In this document: positions 13,062 through 15,240 of the stretch, piece by piece | Numbering within the stretch: the first letter of the stretch is position 1 | Layout of the letters: every line of letters begins with the position of its first letter | DNA from: an uncultured Verrucomicrobiota bacterium | Lineage (GTDB): Bacteria > Verrucomicrobiota > Kiritimatiellia > RFP12 > UBA3636 | Length of the DNA: 15,240 nt | Direction: 5' to 3' | Assembly: GCA_946534745.1 (NCBI GenBank) | Contig: CAMNDA010000372.1 | Span: 1-15,240 of the forward strand | The notes under the pieces: generated by a model | Told to the model about the DNA's origin: nothing | What the model saw: the letters and a program-made list of their open reading frames with translations, nothing else | Database searches by the model: none | Program-made: the position numbers and the translations under genes

Positions 13062-13409
13062 TTACTGTGGCGGAAGCTTGAGGCGAAGGGAGGTGTCGCG
13101 GCGGCCGACGGGCTCGGCGCCCATCATCTTCGCGAGCGCCTCGACCATATCGCCGGAGACGAAGGCGGTGCAGGCGCCGCCGTTGTGGGCGACGCCGTGG
13201 CCGAGGATGTGGCACCAGAGGCGCTCGCCGCCGCCGGACGAGAAGTAGCATTCGAGGCACGTGCCGGCGCGGATCCTGGCGAACTTCTCGCGGAAGGGCG
13301 CGAGAGCGTCGGCCGCGGAGTCTGCGGACGGACGCACTCCGCGGGCGCTGCGGACGGGGAGGCGGGACGCGGCGGGAGCCGCGACGGCTAGGCGCTTCTT
13401 CGCGTTCAT
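13062..13409 (-). CDS. small Cys/His protein of unknown function
   Basis: A 115-aa protein. The first 40 residues are basic and Ala/Ser rich; the central part has CLEC (51-54), CHILGHGVAH (66-75) and Cys80, together able to bind one or two zinc ions. No family is recognised. The ATG at 13409 overlaps the stop of the helicase/primase gene (ATGA), so the two are likely made together. Its N-terminal DNA shares the phrases CACTCCGCG and TGCGGACG with the linker region of that upstream gene (near 15183-15207), hinting at duplicated low-complexity sequence. Confidence 0.7.
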   Translation of the reverse strand: MNAKKRLAVAAPAASRLPVRSARGVRPSADSAADALAPFREKFARIRAGTCLECYFSSGGGERLWCHILGHGVAHNGGACTAFVSGDMVEALAKMMGAEPVGRRDTSLRLKLPPQ

Positions 13410-15240
13410 CTGGCTTTGACGAGACGGTAGGCGGGGACGGTCTTGCGGGCTCCGCGCGCGACGCCGGCCTCGAGCTCGCCGGCCTCCTTGAGGTAGTCGA
13501 CAACCTCGTCGAGGACGCGGGTGCGAACACGCGTAGCGCGAACGATGACGGAGCGGGGGACCGGCTTGCCGCGATGGGAGTTGAGGACGCGGCGGACGAT
13601 GTTCACGGTTGACATAAAGTCGTCGGACGCGATGTGCAGGCGCGCCTGGCTCAGGAGGTCGAGGACGACGCCCTCGGCGAGCGCGGCGCCCCACTGTGCG
13701 TCGTCGACGGTGACGCGCGGCTCCTCCGGATCGCGCGACACGGCGCGCAGGAGCGCGAGCTTGTAGCATTTTTCGAATGCGCGGCCCCAGAGCGCGGCGT
13801 CGCCGCCGTCGAGCTGCGAGCCGGCGAGCGCGGCGTTGACGCGGTCTGTGAAAGCGTCGTCGATGCGGCCAAGCTCGGCGGTGGCCTCGGGCGTCTCGGG
13901 CACGGAGCGCGAGCCGTCCTTCTTGGCGGAGGAGTCGCCCATCTCGTTCAGGACGCCGAAGGTCTCTCGCACGACGGCTGGCGGCTGCTCGTCGTAGGAC
14001 GGGTCGAGGTTCCGCACGCGGCGGGCGGACGCCGGCACAACGAAGCAGCGGCCGAGAAGGCCGTTCTCGAGGCCGTCGAGGGAGAGCGAGGAGTAGAACT
14101 TCTCGGGCGTGGCTGTTCCGAAGAGGACAAGGTTCGGGTTCTCGATGATCCGGGCCTTCGCCTCCTCGCCGGCCTGACCCTTGCCCGCCCGCTTGCGGGA
14201 GACGACGCGCATCGCGTAGATGCCGTCGGTGTAGAGGCGGAGGATTGTGTTGGCGATCGACGAGGCGGTCGGAGAGAAGTTGCGGTCGGAGAACGAGGCG
14301 AAGAGGAAGCTGATCTCGTCGGGCTGGTAGAACATCGACGGCGAGCGGTAGAGGGAGTCCTCCAGGCCCTCGCCGGAGGCGAAGCGGTCGCCGAATGAAG
14401 AGGCGTAGCCGAAGGACTGCAGGAGACGGAAGTTGACCTGCCGCGGCCACTCCTTGCCGGTGGCGGAGTCCGCGAGCGCGATGAGGTAGAGCTGGGAGGA
14501 GAGATGCGAAAGCGTGCGGTAGCGGCGGCCGCAGAGGAAGGAGAGCAGAGCGAGGGCGCCGGAGAAGGCGAGCGCGCGGTTTGTGTAGCGCGCGGTGCGG
14601 AGCGTGTAGTCCGCGAGGGAGTCGACGAAGCCGGGGCAGGAGTAGAGGGGCCAGAGAGATTCCGCCGGCGAGGGCGAAGCGTCGTCTTCCGGCGAAGGCG
14701 GAGCGTCGGATTCCGGCGAGGGCGGAGCCTCGCCTTCAGGACTTGCGGACGGAGCGGCGGCGGTGGCCGGCGCATTCTCGAAGACGGTGACGACGGACTG
14801 CGCCTGGGCGATGACGGCGGAGGAGTCGACGCCGGCCGTGGGATCGCCCTTGTGACCGTAGCCCTCGGCGTAGAGCGCCTCGGTGGCGGTCTGGAGATCG
14901 CCGCCGTGGACGAGGGTCGCGTAGACGGCGAACTTGCCGTAGCCGTGGCCGGCCTCGAAGGGGACGGCGTTGCTGCTGAAGACGTAGAAGACGGTGCCGT
15001 TGAAGGTGGCGGACTGCTGGTCGCCTGTCTTGCCGGGGCGCTGCCAGTTCTCGTTCTCGCCGGTGGTGCGGAGGTAGCGCCAGCCGTAGGATTCGAGGAG
15101 CGGGCGGATGTCGGCGCGGGCGTCGTAGTCCTCGCCGGGGAGGAGATCGTATTCTTCGCACGCCGAGTCGGCGCGCGGCTCCACTCCGCGTGCCGGACTT
15201 GCGGACGAGGCCGGACGGGCCGAAGCGGCGGGCTTCGCGG
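13406..15240 (-). CDS. DUF3987-type helicase/primase-like replication protein (5' end outside window)
   Basis: The frame is open to the window edge, so the N-terminus is missing; the GTG at 15184 is probably internal, since an Ala/Pro/Ser linker continues before it. Counting from that GTG, residues 24-110 (IRPLLESYGWRYLR, WQRPGK, GTVFYVFSSNAVPFE, YATLVHGGD) resemble the segment after the primase domain in phage and plasmid primase-helicases. After a low-complexity linker (145-176) comes a DUF3987-like ATPase: ADSATGKEW (238-246) is a degenerate Walker A and QPDEISFLF (287-295) a Walker B. A winged-helix-like end (about 520-592) closes it. It likely drives element replication. The stop overlaps the next gene. 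Confidence 0.8.
   Translation of the reverse strand, partial: AKPAASARPASSASPARGVEPRADSACEEYDLLPGEDYDARADIRPLLESYGWRYLRTTGENENWQRPGKTGDQQSATFNGTVFYVFSSNAVPFEAGHGYGKFAVYATLVHGGDLQTATEALYAEGYGHKGDPTAGVDSSAVIAQAQSVVTVFENAPATAAAPSASPEGEAPPSPESDAPPSPEDDASPSPAESLWPLYSCPGFVDSLADYTLRTARYTNRALAFSGALALLSFLCGRRYRTLSHLSSQLYLIALADSATGKEWPRQVNFRLLQSFGYASSFGDRFASGEGLEDSLYRSPSMFYQPDEISFLFASFSDRNFSPTASSIANTILRLYTDGIYAMRVVSRKRAGKGQAGEEAKARIIENPNLVLFGTATPEKFYSSLSLDGLENGLLGRCFVVPASARRVRNLDPSYDEQPPAVVRETFGVLNEMGDSSAKKDGSRSVPETPEATAELGRIDDAFTDRVNAALAGSQLDGGDAALWGRAFEKCYKLALLRAVSRDPEEPRVTVDDAQWGAALAEGVVLDLLSQARLHIASDDFMSTVNIVRRVLNSHRGKPVPRSVIVRATRVRTRVLDEVVDYLKEAGELEAGVARGARKTVPAYRLVKAR
14660..14734 (-). repeat. 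24-27 bp tandem repeats encoding an SPE linker
   Basis: Three adjacent units (14660-14686, 14687-14710, 14711-14734) begin TTCCG on the + strand and encode an 8-residue unit, SPESDAPP and variants, repeated about four times in the helicase/primase linker. Repeat number could vary between strains without breaking the frame. Confidence 0.75.

Noticed and set aside
12720..13530. Upstream extension of the cytosine methyltransferase frame to 13530
   Set aside because: The extension is Arg/Pro-rich shadow of two other genes; the ATG at 12720 has a good ribosome site and directly precedes motif I.

Overview
High-GC bacterial DNA holding the integrase-proximal end of an integrated mobile element, most likely a prophage. 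The window opens on the last 26 nt of a tRNA gene (probably tRNA-Ser). A tyrosine-recombinase gene follows on the + strand. All later genes (about 1.65 kb to beyond 15.24 kb) lie on the - strand and converge on the integrase. No capsid, portal, terminase or tail gene is visible, so 'prophage' is inferred from small genes of phage type: an N4 gp49/Sf6 gp66-like domain, DUF2829, a phage-type methyltransferase, a Lar-like zinc domain and a transglycosylase. The LEY-ESTGTQY-DTG surface-protein motif, repeated 'RNCD' modules and the integrase style suggest a gut Verrucomicrobiota, Kiritimatiellota or Lentisphaerota host. That is inference from remembered family patterns.

Read 5'->3' on the - strand the order is: DUF3987-type helicase/primase (runs off the window), a small Cys/His protein, an OB-fold DUF3127-like protein, a large C5-cytosine methyltransferase, an exported LEY-domain protein, a three-domain protein ending in a Tad2-like (DUF2829) anti-Thoeris domain, then a run of small mostly unknown genes that includes a membrane/Lar-like fusion, then a membrane coiled-coil protein, an HExxH protein, a basic protein, a secreted lytic transglycosylase and a SAM methyltransferase. 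Most junctions are 4-bp ATGA or GTGA overlaps, which indicates one translationally coupled operon. Many of the long + strand open frames opposite these genes are GC-rich shadows.

The most unusual part is the 240-bp gap between the last operon gene and the integrase (1411-1652). It holds two single CRISPR-repeat-like units of different subtypes, one I-C-like (1555-1585) and one I-E-like (1507-1535), both in crRNA orientation on the - strand and only 19 nt apart, too close for a normal spacer. A consensus TTGACA -35 and an extended -10 place transcription start at the first base of the I-C-like unit, and a strong hairpin ends the unit about 175 nt later. This looks like a self-contained small-RNA gene that could act as an RNA anti-CRISPR (Racr) against two Cascade types.

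Taken together the element appears to carry several counter-defence layers: DNA methylation (two methyltransferases), possible restriction alleviation (Lar-like), signal sequestration (Tad2-like) and CRISPR decoy RNA. Functions are by family resemblance read by eye; no database search was possible.
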